From contig NZ_JADLQL010000005.1 of the NCBI RefSeq assembly GCF_015477805.1, positions 372,001-436,000 on the forward strand: a DNA stretch of 64,000 nt. The letters are read 5' to 3'. A program made the translations under genes and the position numbers. Below are positions 40,877 to 48,385 of this stretch, piece after piece (the stretch's first letter is position 1; every line of letters begins with the position of its first letter). The stretch is from Nocardia flavorosea (GTDB lineage Bacteria > Actinomycetota > Actinomycetes > Mycobacteriales > Mycobacteriaceae). The notes under the pieces are model-generated. The model was given only the letters and a program-made list of their open reading frames with translations, did no database searches and was not told the origin of the DNA.

Positions 40877-42340
40877 ATGTCCACCAACCTCGAGTCCCGT
40901 CCGTCGTCCGGCGACCCGGTCGACGACGCCACCGCGGAACGGCTGGCGGTGGCGCTGCGCTGTGTCACCGTGTCCCGCGAGGAGCGGACCTTTTCCCGCG
41001 AGGAGACCGCCGCCGCCGGGGCGGAACCGGACGCGATCGAGGCGCGAACCTCGCTCGACACCGAGGCACAGACCTCGCTCGACACGGAGTTCCGTCGGCT
41101 CGGTACCCACCTGGAGAAGTCCTTCCCCCGCGTGCACGCCGAGCTCGAGCTCGAGAAGTTCGGGCACAGCCGCCTCTATACCTGGCGCGGAATCGACGAC
41201 ACCCGGACCGCTGCCCTGCTGCTGGCGCACCAGGATGTGGTGCCCGCAGACGAACCCGGCCGCTGGACCCATCCGCCGTTCGCGGGTGTGGTCGACGAAG
41301 AGTTCATCTGGGGTCGCGGCGCGATCGACGACAAGAGTCGCGTGACGGCGATTCTGGAAGCCGCCGAATCGGCTCTGGCCGCCGGTCTGCGACCACGCCA
41401 CACCGTCTACCTGGCCTTCGGCCACGACGAGGAAGTCTTCGGCGATACCGGGGCCGTGCGGATGGCGGACCGGTTGCGTGCGCGCGGGGTGCGGGCGGAT
41501 CTGCTGCTGGACGAAGGCGGAGTGATCACCGACGGGATCGTCCGGGACGTGCGGGTGCCGGTGGCGACGATCATGGTCGGTGAGAAGGGATACGCCACGG
41601 TCCGGTTGTCGGTCACCGATACGGGTGGGCATTCCTCCATGCCGGGACGGGAGACGGCGGTCGGGCGGTTGGCCCGGGCGGTGAGCCGGGTACAGGACCG
41701 TCCGATGCCTCTGCGGATAACGCCCGTGGTCACCGATATGCTCGCTCGCCTGCGGCCTCATCTGCCGACGGCCAAGCGCCGGCTGCTGGGGTTCGCGGGG
41801 GCGGCGGCGCCGGTGGTCGCCCGGATTCTGGCCGCGACGCCCCAGACCGAATCGCTCGTGCGCACCACCACCGCGCCGACGGTGATCCGGGGCGGGGTGA
41901 AGGCGAATGTGCTGCCGCAGCAGGCGGAGGCGTTGATCAATTTCCGGATTCTGCCCGGTGATTCGGTCGACTCGGTGCTGGCGCACTGCCGCCGGACGGT
42001 GCGCGACTCCCGGGTGTCGATCGAACTGGTGGGCATGTCGGCCGAACCTTCTCCCTCCCCCGCGCCCGGACCGCAGTTCGATCTGATCGCCGAGATCACC
42101 CGGCAGGTTGCGCCGGAGGCGGCCGTGACGACCGGTCTGGTGCCGGGCGCCACCGATTCCCGTCACTACGACGATCTGGCCGCGACCCGCTGCAATTTCG
42201 CGCCGATCCGGCTCACCGCGGCGGATCTGGAGCGGATCCACGGTACCGATGAGCGGCTGTCGCGGGTGAACTACGCGCGGCTGATCGAATTCAACCGGCG
42301 CCTGTTCACCGCGCTCGCCGAACCCGGCCGCTCGAACTGA
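40877..42340 (+). CDS. M20 family metallopeptidase (carboxypeptidase S-like)
   Basis: A 487-residue zinc peptidase/deacylase. Metal sites are HQD in LLLAHQDVVPA, the bridging acid in GRGAIDDKSRV, FGHDEEVFG with the catalytic Glu, and H in ATDSRHY. The dimerisation lid (EKGYATVRLSVTDTGGHSSMPG) is present. Length fits the CPS1/PM20D1 group, which includes N-acyl amino acid hydrolases. Residues 56-70 hold a small duplication (ARTSLDTEAQTSLDTEF). The ATG follows ACAGGG. Its last 22 codons are duplicated near 45112. Confidence 0.9.
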   Translation: MSTNLESRPSSGDPVDDATAERLAVALRCVTVSREERTFSREETAAAGAEPDAIEARTSLDTEAQTSLDTEFRRLGTHLEKSFPRVHAELELEKFGHSRLYTWRGIDDTRTAALLLAHQDVVPADEPGRWTHPPFAGVVDEEFIWGRGAIDDKSRVTAILEAAESALAAGLRPRHTVYLAFGHDEEVFGDTGAVRMADRLRARGVRADLLLDEGGVITDGIVRDVRVPVATIMVGEKGYATVRLSVTDTGGHSSMPGRETAVGRLARAVSRVQDRPMPLRITPVVTDMLARLRPHLPTAKRRLLGFAGAAAPVVARILAATPQTESLVRTTTAPTVIRGGVKANVLPQQAEALINFRILPGDSVDSVLAHCRRTVRDSRVSIELVGMSAEPSPSPAPGPQFDLIAEITRQVAPEAAVTTGLVPGATDSRHYDDLAATRCNFAPIRLTAADLERIHGTDERLSRVNYARLIEFNRRLFTALAEPGRSN

Positions 42341-43091
42341 CCCACCGCGCGCTGACCGGCCGCGGACTCCGGGCCCATCCTCGGCGTTGCTGTCGGTCCA
42401 CCGCGGGCCGGACACGGTGCGCGCCAGCGGAATCGGCGGTGCCGGTGGACGGGTTTGCGGGTCCGCGCACGGTGCCGGTCTATGCGCGGGCGATGATCCG
42501 GACCGACCGACCGGTCGGGCCATCGGATAAGGTGGCCCGCATGAGCGTGGGCTGTTTCGGGACGAGGTGCCGCGGTTCCGGGCACCCCGGCCGCGAAACA
42601 GCCACCGCGCCATCCATCCCGTCGACCGTCGGCGTATCGGTGCGAGGTAGCCAGACAGCGCTACCGTTGCCCGCCGCCGGGTCGGTCGGATTCACTTCCG
42701 GGGCCGATCCCGGAGTGTTCACTGCGGCCTGATTGATTCCACACAGCTGAGCGGTGCCGACCGCTCACGGAATTCGGTGGATTCACACCGCCCGGCGTAT
42801 GCGCCGTCGTACGCGATCCTTCGCGGCGGCCACTGTCCTCGGGGCCCATCGCGGTATCAGCTGTCGCGCGCTCGGATATCGGGACCGGGCCCGGCCTTCG
42901 CTGCGCCCGCAATGTAAGGCCAGTCGCGATATCTCGCTGCCACGCGCTCGGACATTCGCGAGAGGGGCCGGGGCTTCGCTGCGCCCGCAGGCGGACAGGC
43001 GGCAATTCCGCGTCCGGCCGGTTCCGGTCGACGGCGAGCGCCGCCCCGGATGGCGCTCGTCGTGCGGTAGCACGCAGCAGAAAGGAGAACT
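42341..43091. other. Non-coding stretch with a nested hairpin and paired direct repeats
   Basis: No credible gene is seen. Two structures stand out. At 42550-42603 GGCTGTTTCG pairs with CGAAACAGCC and encloses a second stem, GGTGCC with GGCACC. At 42860-42911 and 42936-42989 lie two similar copies of a 52-54 base unit ending CTTCGCTGCGCCCGCA. Confidence 0.6.
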
Positions 43092-43148
43092 GTGGATTTC
43101 ACACAGCGCGTCCCCGGCCACGCCGGTCGCATCGTCCCGCCCGATTGA
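43092..43148 (+). CDS. Possible 18-residue leader peptide
   Basis: A near-ideal AAAGGAG sits five bases above a GTG that opens MDFTQRVPGHAGRIVPPD and then stops, 74 bases before the symporter gene, whose own ribosome site is weak. It may be an upstream ORF that couples or attenuates translation. The coding call rests only on the ribosome site. Confidence 0.35.
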   Translation: MDFTQRVPGHAGRIVPPD

Positions 43149-43222
43149 CCCGGCGTTCCCTCCGGCCGTTCACTCGGCCCGCCGCGCGTGGGCCGGGTTC
43201 ATGACGAGAAAGTGAGAACGCT

Positions 43223-44908
43223 GTGGGCGAGCTACAACGCCTATCCGGACCTGTCGTGGTCCTGCTCATTCTCCTGTTCTTCGGTGGCAGCTTGTATATG
43301 TCCATCCGGATCAGCAGGAAAAAGGAGAACGCCGACGGGTATATGACCGGAGGCGGACGTATCGGTTTCGGTATTTCCGCCGCTTCGATGACGGCCACGT
43401 GGATCTGGGCGTCGTCGATGTATGCCTCCGCAACATCCGGGTACACCTACGGGATCTCCGGCCCGATTCACTACGGGCTGTGGGGCGCGCTGATGATCCT
43501 GCTGATCTACCCGTTCGGGCGGCGGATCCGCCAGGTCGCACCACGTGCGCACACGATCGCCGAGGTCATGTACGCCCGGCACGGCCGCTCCAGCCAGCTC
43601 ATGCTCGCCGGATCGAATGTGATCGGCAGTCTGATCAGCCTCACCTCGAACCTGATCGCGGGCGGTGCGCTCATCGGCATGCTCACACCCTTCACGTTCA
43701 GTCAGGGCATCGTGGCGATCGCGGCCGGGATTCTGCTGTACACGCTGTGGTCGGGATTCCGTGCCTCGGTGCTGACCGACTTCGCACAAGTGCTCGCCAT
43801 GCTCGGCGCGGTCGTGATCATCATTCCGGTGGTCTTCTTCGCCGCGGGCGGTCCCGGCCTGTTCGAGGCCGGCGCAGCCAATCTCACTCCGCAGCAAAGC
43901 AATTTCTTCTCCTCCGATGCGTTCTTCAACCAGGGCGCCCCCTATATCGCGGCGGTACTGGCCTACGCCATCGGCAATCAGACGATCGCGCAGCGGCTGT
44001 TCGCGGTGCGCGAGGATCTGATCAAGAAGACCTTCGTCACCGCGACGGTGGGGTACGGGGCCACGATCATCGGGATCGGAATGCTCGGTGTCATCGCGCT
44101 GTATGCCGGTGTCCAGCCGATGGACGGCGATGTCAACAACCTCATACCGCAGATGGCGGCGACGTATCTGAGCCCGGTGCTGTTGTGCCTGTTCTTCGTG
44201 ATGATCATCGGCTCGCTCTCCTCGACCGCCGATGCCGACCTCACCGCGCTCGCGTCCATCACGATGGCCGATATCTACGGGCACAACGTGGCAGGGAAGA
44301 AATATGCCGATCCGCGCACGATGATCCTGATCGGCCGGATCACCATGATCGTCGCGATCGCGGCGGCGCTGTACTTCGCCGGCTCCCAGCTGAACATCCT
44401 CGATCTGCTCGTGTTCGTGGGCGCGATGTGGGGCGCGCTGGTGTTCCCGGTGATCGCGAGCTTCTACTGGAACCGGGTCACCAACCTCGCGTTCAGCGCG
44501 GCGGTGGTGCTGGGCTTGGCCGCGTTCGTTCCCGTCCGCTTTTCCTGGGTGGACCTGTCGGGTGTTCTCGGCATCGTCTCCGATGTGTGGGCCACGATCG
44601 GTATCGGTGTCGTACTCGGACTGATGGCGTTCGGGTTCTTCGGCAAACGAGTCGCTCTCGTCGCGGGCACGGTCGCGACCCTCGCCGCCGCGCCGTTCGC
44701 GATCGGATTCCTGCACACCTACCCCGTGCTGTCCGGGTCGCTGGTGGCCTATTCCGTGAGCACGGTGACGTGCGTGGTGCTGACTCTGCTGTCCAAGCGT
44801 GAGTTCGATTTCGCGCTCATCAAGCAACGTACGGGCGATTTCGACGCCCGGCCGGCGCAGACTCCGCAGCCGGAAACCCTGGACCCGGCCGGAAAGGAAA
44901 CCGTATGA
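43223..44908 (+). CDS. Sodium:solute symporter family transporter
   Basis: A 561-residue SSS-family transporter with about 13-15 membrane helices. Family features include GGRIGFGISAASMTATWIWA, the G-rich unwound helices, and SLSSTADADLTALASITMADIY with the sodium-site serines. It resembles urea- or purine-type SSS members more than proline or glucose carriers, but substrate is not certain. The start is GTG with poor ribosome site; an 18-residue leader ORF precedes it. A 42-residue membrane protein overlaps its stop. Confidence 0.85.
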   Translation: MGELQRLSGPVVVLLILLFFGGSLYMSIRISRKKENADGYMTGGGRIGFGISAASMTATWIWASSMYASATSGYTYGISGPIHYGLWGALMILLIYPFGRRIRQVAPRAHTIAEVMYARHGRSSQLMLAGSNVIGSLISLTSNLIAGGALIGMLTPFTFSQGIVAIAAGILLYTLWSGFRASVLTDFAQVLAMLGAVVIIIPVVFFAAGGPGLFEAGAANLTPQQSNFFSSDAFFNQGAPYIAAVLAYAIGNQTIAQRLFAVREDLIKKTFVTATVGYGATIIGIGMLGVIALYAGVQPMDGDVNNLIPQMAATYLSPVLLCLFFVMIIGSLSSTADADLTALASITMADIYGHNVAGKKYADPRTMILIGRITMIVAIAAALYFAGSQLNILDLLVFVGAMWGALVFPVIASFYWNRVTNLAFSAAVVLGLAAFVPVRFSWVDLSGVLGIVSDVWATIGIGVVLGLMAFGFFGKRVALVAGTVATLAAAPFAIGFLHTYPVLSGSLVAYSVSTVTCVVLTLLSKREFDFALIKQRTGDFDARPAQTPQPETLDPAGKETV

Positions 44909-45033
44909 CCGCCCTGCTCACCCTTTATGTGCTGATCTGGCCGCTGATCGTTGCGGGCGTGCTTTTCGTCATCGTGCGCGCGTTCCTGCGCGAGTTGCGT
45001 GAGGCCAAGTCAGAAGGCCGCGACATCATCTAG
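44905..45033 (+). CDS. Small membrane partner of the symporter
   Basis: A 42-residue protein with one membrane helix (LTLYVLIWPLIVAGVLFVIV) and a charged cytoplasmic tail (REAKSEGRDII). Its ATG overlaps the symporter stop by four bases. Small single-helix subunits annotated as putative transporter small subunits accompany SSS symporters of actinomycetes, so this is likely a required or stabilising partner. Confidence 0.8.
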   Translation: MTALLTLYVLIWPLIVAGVLFVIVRAFLRELREAKSEGRDII

Positions 45034-45111
45034 TGCCGGTATCCGGGTGCGGGTCACCGCACCGATCCGGCTCATCGCGAACAGATCCGCGGAACCGGCG
45101 AGCGCCGGCCA

Positions 45112-45177
45112 CGGGTGAACTAGGCTCGGCTGATCGGATTCAACCGAGCCTGTTCACCGCGCTCGCCGAGCCGGGGC
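45112..45177 (+). pseudogene. Duplicated 3' end of the M20 peptidase gene
   Basis: About 65 bases, beginning CGGGTGAACTA and ending GCGCTCGCCGAGCC, match the end of the M20 gene at 42263-42330 with scattered changes and one lost base. The frame is broken and no start exists. Together the two copies bracket the symporter genes. Confidence 0.75.
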
Positions 45178-45206
45178 GGCGCCGGCGAGCCAGGAGTTCG
45201 GGAGCC

Positions 45207-45281
45207 ATGATGATGGAAGACCTCCGCCGACGCCTCGGCTTCCGCGGACCACGGGTACCGGCTTCGAGGGAGGACCAGTGA
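45207..45281 (+). CDS. Possible 24-residue upstream ORF coupled to the lipase gene
   Basis: An ATG preceded by GGAG opens a basic 24-residue peptide (starting MMMEDLRRRLGFRG) whose TGA overlaps the GTG of the next gene in GTGA. It probably helps to start translation of that gene. No function as a protein is claimed. Confidence 0.4.
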   Translation: MMMEDLRRRLGFRGPRVPASREDQ

Positions 45282-46162
45282 GCGGCGACCAGGACATCCG
45301 CATCGAGCGCGGGGAATTCGACCATGCGGGTCACCGGCTGGCCCGCCGCTCCTGGTTACCCGCGACACCGGTGCGCGCAGCGATCGTGCTCGTCCACGGG
45401 GTGGCCGAGCATTCGGGGCGTTACGACTACGTCGGCCGGACGCTGGCCGGCGCCGGGTTCGCGGTCCATGCCCTCGATCATGTGGGCCACGGTGAATCCG
45501 CACGGATCGGCGCACCCACCAATCTCGGTTCGATCGACGATGCCGCGGACAAGGTGGCGGCCCTGCTCGAGCTGGCCCGGGCCGAGAATCCCGGGGTGCC
45601 CGCGTTCGTGCTCGGGCATTCGATGGGTGCGCTGATAACCCTGTACCTGGCCACCCGGGCGCCGCTGGACGTCGCGGGGGTGGTGGTCTCGGCGCCGCCG
45701 CTGATCATCGACGCCGGGAACCCGGTACAGCGTCTGCTGGCGCCGGTGCTCACCCGCCTGACCCCGAACCTGGGTGTGCTGGCCCTGGATTCGTCGCAGA
45801 TCAGCCGCGACCCGGACGTGGTCACCGCCTACGACAACGATCCGCTGGTGTTCCGCGGCAAACTTCCCGCTCGCACGGCCACCGAAATCCTGACCGCCGC
45901 CGGGCAGGTACTGGACCGCCTGCCGCGGTTGCGGGTACCCACCCTCGCTATGCACGGAACCGCCGACGCCATCGCCGCCCCGGCCAGTACCGACCGGATC
46001 GAAGAACATGCGGGCAGCACCGATCTCACGGTGCGCCGCTACGACGGCCTGTACCACGAGATCTTCAACGAACCCGAACGCGATCGGGTCCTCGCCGATG
46101 TCGTCACCTGGCTGACCGCCCGGCTGCCCGCGCCCGGTGAACCGCGCAGCGAAGGAGTGTGA
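45278..46162 (+). CDS. Monoacylglycerol lipase-like alpha/beta hydrolase
   Basis: A 294-residue serine hydrolase. The early HG motif is VLVHGVAEHSGRYDYV, the nucleophile elbow GHSMGALI, and the acid and histidine lie in MHGTADAIAAP and DGLYHEIFNEPERD. These are the features of bacterial and mammalian monoacylglycerol lipases (Rv0183 type). It is soluble without a signal peptide. Coupled to a 24-residue upstream ORF. Confidence 0.9.
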   Translation: MSGDQDIRIERGEFDHAGHRLARRSWLPATPVRAAIVLVHGVAEHSGRYDYVGRTLAGAGFAVHALDHVGHGESARIGAPTNLGSIDDAADKVAALLELARAENPGVPAFVLGHSMGALITLYLATRAPLDVAGVVVSAPPLIIDAGNPVQRLLAPVLTRLTPNLGVLALDSSQISRDPDVVTAYDNDPLVFRGKLPARTATEILTAAGQVLDRLPRLRVPTLAMHGTADAIAAPASTDRIEEHAGSTDLTVRRYDGLYHEIFNEPERDRVLADVVTWLTARLPAPGEPRSEGV

Positions 46163-46295
46163 TCCGCAAGCCCGCGGGGCCGGTCGGTGGCCAGGTTGTG
46201 CTCGCGAAACCGGAGCGGGTGCCGGGTTCGTCTTCGTCACGCCGGGTCGTGTCGTCCCGCACTTCGTCGTGTCGATCGATCGAGCGCAGCAATCG

Positions 46296-46865
46296 TCAGG
46301 CTTCCTCTGTCATCGCCAGGAGTTCCGCGCGGGCAAGAGCAAGGTCCGCACTGGTCAGGTAAGGGCTCGACCGTGCGACCGCGAGCCCGTCCGCGGCGGA
46401 TCGGATGATCAGGACACGCACTGGGGGCAGACCGTCGGCGTCGAAGGCAGCGTTCAGCTTTTCGGCGTCCCGTGCACACAGCGATTCGACCTCGGACAGG
46501 TTGCCGAGCGCGGCGCTCAAGGCGATCGGGTCGAGAATGGCCCCGTAGAGGTCGCCGCCGCCGGTCATCGCGCGGATATAGCCCCGGGTGAACTTTCCCG
46601 GCCGGTTCTCGGACAGGTCGATACGGGCGTGGATCTCGGCCCAGCAGCGCTCGATGGCGTGTTCGACCACCCCGGACAGCAGGTCCGCGCGGCTCGGGAA
46701 GTGATGCCGGAGGCCGCTTTGGGTCACGTTCGCCGCCTTCGCGATCGCGGCGAGACTGGCCTTGGATCCATGCTCCGAGAACATCTGCTCGGCCGCTTCG
46801 AGGATCGCCCGGCGAGTGCGTTCCTTGTCTCGCGTAGCAACCGGTTCAGTGCGAGTCATCGACAT
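46296..46865 (-). CDS. TetR/AcrR family transcriptional regulator
   Basis: A 189-residue repressor. The DNA-binding part is RRAILEAAEQMFSEHGSKAS with IAKAANVTQSGLRHHFPSRA. Its start overlaps the end of a truncated MFS drug transporter gene on the same strand by 20 bases, so it probably once controlled that pump. ATG 46865 or 46859 may be used. Confidence 0.9.
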   Translation of the reverse strand: MSMTRTEPVATRDKERTRRAILEAAEQMFSEHGSKASLAAIAKAANVTQSGLRHHFPSRADLLSGVVEHAIERCWAEIHARIDLSENRPGKFTRGYIRAMTGGGDLYGAILDPIALSAALGNLSEVESLCARDAEKLNAAFDADGLPPVRVLIIRSAADGLAVARSSPYLTSADLALARAELLAMTEEA

Positions 46866-47100
46866 TCACCTCGACATCCCGTGGCGAGGGGATCACCCGC
46901 CAGGCCACCATCGCCGAGACGACGAGGAGCCCCGCGGCGAGGAACGATGTGGTCTGCACCGCGTCGGCGAACGCGGACCGGGCGTGCTCGACGACCGCCG
47001 CATCGGTGACGGTGTCGACTGTTACGGCGAGCGACTGCTCGGCCGCCGCCGCATCTGCGGCGCCTGTGCCGGCAGGCAGGTCCAAGTGCGAGCGGTACAT
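46846..47100 (-). pseudogene. C-terminal remnant of an MFS drug efflux gene
   Basis: The frame encodes about 84 residues with HARSAFADAVQTTSFLAAGL and LVVSAMVAWRVIPS, the last helix and tail of a DHA2 (EmrB/QacA) transporter of some 480-500 residues. The first 80 percent is absent, with no match upstream to 47271. The pump is lost while its TetR remains. Confidence 0.7.
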
Positions 47101-47271
47101 ACCGCTCGAACGAGTTGTTGAAGGGCTCGAGTGAGTTTTTACATTGCCGCTGACCTAACCGGCCGCGGCGGATGCATTCGGCGTGCCGGCCGCCGGGCAC
47201 GGTGTACCGGCGACACGGGCACAATCGAGGGCAGATCAATACGCTGTGCGCATCCGTGGTGAAGGAGGCCC

Positions 47272-47550
47272 GTGTACGTCGAAGAAATCCGTTCCCCCGG
47301 TGCATTGACCGCGGAATCCGCCGAAGAGCTGGCCATCAGCGCCGCGGGCTACACCTCTCGCATCACCGTCGCGGCGGGTGGACACGCGGTGAACCTGCCC
47401 GTTCTCCCGTGGTGCTGGACCGGTCTCGGTATCCGCGCAGGCACCCGGGTGACGGTGACAGCCGAGGGTGGCAGCCGACCGCCCGACCTCGAGGACCGGC
47501 GAGCACTCGAGGCCGTCGTCACCTGCCTGCGCTCACTGGGCGCCGTGTGA
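47272..47550 (+). CDS. Small HPr-like protein without the phospho-histidine motif
   Basis: A 92-residue protein from a GTG start preceded by AAGGAGG. The pattern SAEELAISAAGYTSRITVAA, VNLPVLPWCWTGLGIRAGTR, VTVTAEGG and EDRRALEAVVTCL follows the beta-alpha order of HPr, including G-I-R-A-G and the final helix. The GLHARP motif with the phosphorylated histidine is missing, so it cannot be a normal PTS carrier. The family call is tentative. Confidence 0.5.
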   Translation: MYVEEIRSPGALTAESAEELAISAAGYTSRITVAAGGHAVNLPVLPWCWTGLGIRAGTRVTVTAEGGSRPPDLEDRRALEAVVTCLRSLGAV

Positions 47551-47619
47551 GGGTTTGCGCCAGGCGCCCCGGACCACGGGCCGGAATCGGTCGCGTGACC
47601 CGCAGATAGCTGAAGATTC

Positions 47620-47638
47620 CTACTTTGAGTAGTAAAAT
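47620..47638 (+). promoter_or_regulatory. Putative leaderless promoter and operator of vapBC
   Basis: The dyad CTAC-TTTGA-GTAG is followed at once by TAAAAT, a good -10 box, and the ATG lies six bases further, so the transcript would start at or by the ATG. VapB antitoxins usually bind such dyads at their own promoter. Confidence 0.5.
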
Positions 47639-47644
47639 AGCGGC

Positions 47645-47935
47645 ATGACGGCAGCACATGCGGACTATCCCCCCGGCCACGGCCCGGCCTCGAAGGTCAG
47701 CGTGTCGCTACGGGCCGGGAACGTTCGAGCGATTCGTGAGCGGGTCGGCACACGCGGTTTCTCTGCGTATGTCGATGCCGCGGTCGAACGTCAGATCGAA
47801 CGGGACCTCCTCGAAGAGGCGCTGCGTGCCAATGAGGAACGCGCCGGATCCGCAACAGCAGACTTCCGCGATGAGGCCGCCGCCTTTTTTCGTCACCTCA
47901 AGACAGACCCCGACCTGCGCCAGGACAACGAGTGA
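47645..47935 (+). CDS. VapB-type antitoxin
   Basis: A 96-residue protein with an N-terminal ribbon-helix-helix type segment (KVSVSLRAGNVRAIRERVGT, GFSAYVDAAVERQIERDLL) and an acidic C-terminus (DFRDEAAAFFRHLKTDPDLR) to block the toxin. Its stop overlaps the toxin's GTG start in GTGA. Unlike the two broken loci near 32.6 and 36.7 kb, this pair looks intact. Confidence 0.8.
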   Translation: MTAAHADYPPGHGPASKVSVSLRAGNVRAIRERVGTRGFSAYVDAAVERQIERDLLEEALRANEERAGSATADFRDEAAAFFRHLKTDPDLRQDNE

Positions 47936-48348
47936 CACCCCGGCGGAGCCGCCTGAGCGCCGGAACGCTGGTACTCGACTGCGAGGGGCTTTCGAAATGG
48001 GTAAGAGCCGACCCCCGAGTCACGGCCTACGTGCGCGAGGCGCACGACAACGATCTGCGGGTCGTCGTCAGCGCCCTGACCCCCATCGAAGCCTTCGATG
48101 TGCGATCGAACAGTAACCGGCTGCGCTGGCACCTATCCCGTTTGCGGATCGAGCCGGTTACCGACGAAATCTCGTTCCACGCCATAGAACTGCTGCGCAC
48201 GGCAGGCTTGCACGGTCACCAGTACGCCATCGACTCGGTAGTCGCCGCCACGGCCCTTCGCGCGGTGAAACCCGTTGCTGTCCTCACCTCGGATATCGAC
48301 GATATGGTGCAGCTGTGCGGAAAGCAGGTACGGGTACTCGGCGTATGA
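47932..48348 (+). CDS. PIN domain (VapC-like) toxin
   Basis: A 138-residue PIN ribonuclease. Candidate acids are D17 in LVLDCEGLSKW, E in SALTPIEAFD, D in YAIDSVVAATA and D in VLTSDIDDM, in normal order and spacing. VapC proteins cut tRNA or rRNA when free of antitoxin. The C-terminus is complete (QVRVLGV). Confidence 0.85.
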   Translation: MTPRRSRLSAGTLVLDCEGLSKWVRADPRVTAYVREAHDNDLRVVVSALTPIEAFDVRSNSNRLRWHLSRLRIEPVTDEISFHAIELLRTAGLHGHQYAIDSVVAATALRAVKPVAVLTSDIDDMVQLCGKQVRVLGV

Positions 48349-48385
48349 GTCGCGCCGAGTCGGCGTCCTGGACCGGAAAGGCGGA

